Origin: DUPQ01 sp041678685
GTDB lineage: Bacteria > Bacillota > Clostridia > DUPQ01
Direction of reading: 5' to 3'
DNA length: 25,093 nt
NCBI GenBank assembly: GCA_041678685.1
Contig: JBAYNV010000011.1
Span: 1 to 25,093 of the forward strand
Positions 24,847 through 25,093 of this stretch are shown here, one piece after another. A program made the translations under genes and the position numbers. The notes below the pieces were generated by a model. That model was not told the origin of the DNA. It ran no database searches and saw only the letters and a list, made by a program, of their open reading frames with translations. How positions within the stretch are numbered: the first letter of the stretch is position 1; every line of letters starts with the position of its first letter.

Positions 24847-24874
24847 TTGACAATTAAAAGTAAAATGATATGAT
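24847..24874 (+). promoter_or_regulatory. Promoter for the secreted-protein gene at 24943
   Basis: TTGACA (24847-24852) and TATGAT (24869-24874) are separated by 16 bases, about 70 bases upstream of the ATG. The rest of the 255-base divergent spacer (24688-24942) is AT-rich, and I see no other clear site in it. Confidence 0.65.
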
Positions 24875-24942
24875 TATTTTATAATATTAATAAATATTTT
24901 TGAGTAAGCATTTTATCACCACAAAATATTGGAGGCAAAGAA

Positions 24943-25093
24943 ATGAAAAAAAGAAGAATGCTTTTATCATTGGCAATATTTGTTATAATAACTACGAGTG
25001 TTGTGATTCAAGGATTTGCTACTGAAAATAAATTATATGATAATGTAATTGTAAAAACAGATGAATATAATAATATTACATTGTCATGGGAAA
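24943..25093 (+). CDS. Secreted protein, 3' end beyond the window
   Basis: Fifty codons are visible and the frame is open to the window edge. The start has GGAGG (24931-24935) 7 bases upstream. The N-terminus is a classic signal peptide: MKKRR, a hydrophobic stretch (about 7-22) and a likely cleavage after GFA (A26). The mature part begins TENKLYDNVIVKTDEYNN and gives no recognisable domain. It has its own promoter and diverges from the araB operon. It could be an exported enzyme, binding protein or small wall protein; nothing visible decides this. Confidence 0.75.
   Translation, partial: MKKRRMLLSLAIFVIITTSVVIQGFATENKLYDNVIVKTDEYNNITLSWE

Overview
The window looks like a chromosomal segment of a low-GC Gram-positive anaerobe, most likely a clostridial (Lachnospiraceae-like) plant-carbohydrate degrader. 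The grounds are AT-rich spacers, sigma-A-type promoters, purine-rich ribosome binding sites, a SAM-I-type attenuation riboswitch, an SLH-anchored surface protein and sugar-catabolic genes. The taxonomic call is inference; no rRNA or marker gene is present. I see no transposase, integrase, CRISPR array, tRNA or rRNA.

Region 1 (1-4604, + strand) is a tight cluster entered mid-gene. It holds a GPH-type sugar:cation symporter (5' end missing), an UlaG-like metallo-beta-lactamase-fold hydrolase, a glyoxalase-I-like VOC protein with all four metal ligands, and two tandem paralogous proteins of the uroporphyrinogen-decarboxylase/corrinoid-methyltransferase fold. The paralogs are neither true HemE nor complete zinc methyltransferases. 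Region 2 (4629-6872, - strand) is a convergent cytoplasmic GH78 alpha-L-rhamnosidase-like enzyme with its catalytic residues intact. Together these suggest uptake and intracellular breakdown of a rhamnose-containing (plant) glycoside, plus further conversion of the released moiety by the UroD-fold pair.

Region 3 (7020-17543, - strand) is one 3,507-residue secreted surface protein. It has a signal peptide, four glycine-rich beta-helix modules separated by six Big-type domains, a stalk of InlB/Flg_new-type repeats (14 uniform 63-residue units in alternating subtypes), two divergent InlB-like repeats, a linker domain and three C-terminal SLH domains. It has a near-consensus promoter and a leader of about 185 nt containing a strong hairpin.

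Region 4 (17763-19525) begins with a spacer that holds an unexplained set of interlocking inverted repeats. A SAM-I-superfamily riboswitch with antiterminator and terminator follows, controlling an unrecognised 104-aa protein. Next comes a PdxY-like pyridoxal/pyridoxamine kinase with its own promoter. A methionine/SAM link for the 104-aa protein is the most novel lead in the window.

Region 5 (19533-24687, - strand) is an operon of ribulokinase (araB) followed almost without spacing by two half-size ABC exporters. The exporters form a classic heterodimer with one degenerate ATP site. A divergent gene for an unidentified secreted protein begins at 24943 and runs off the window.
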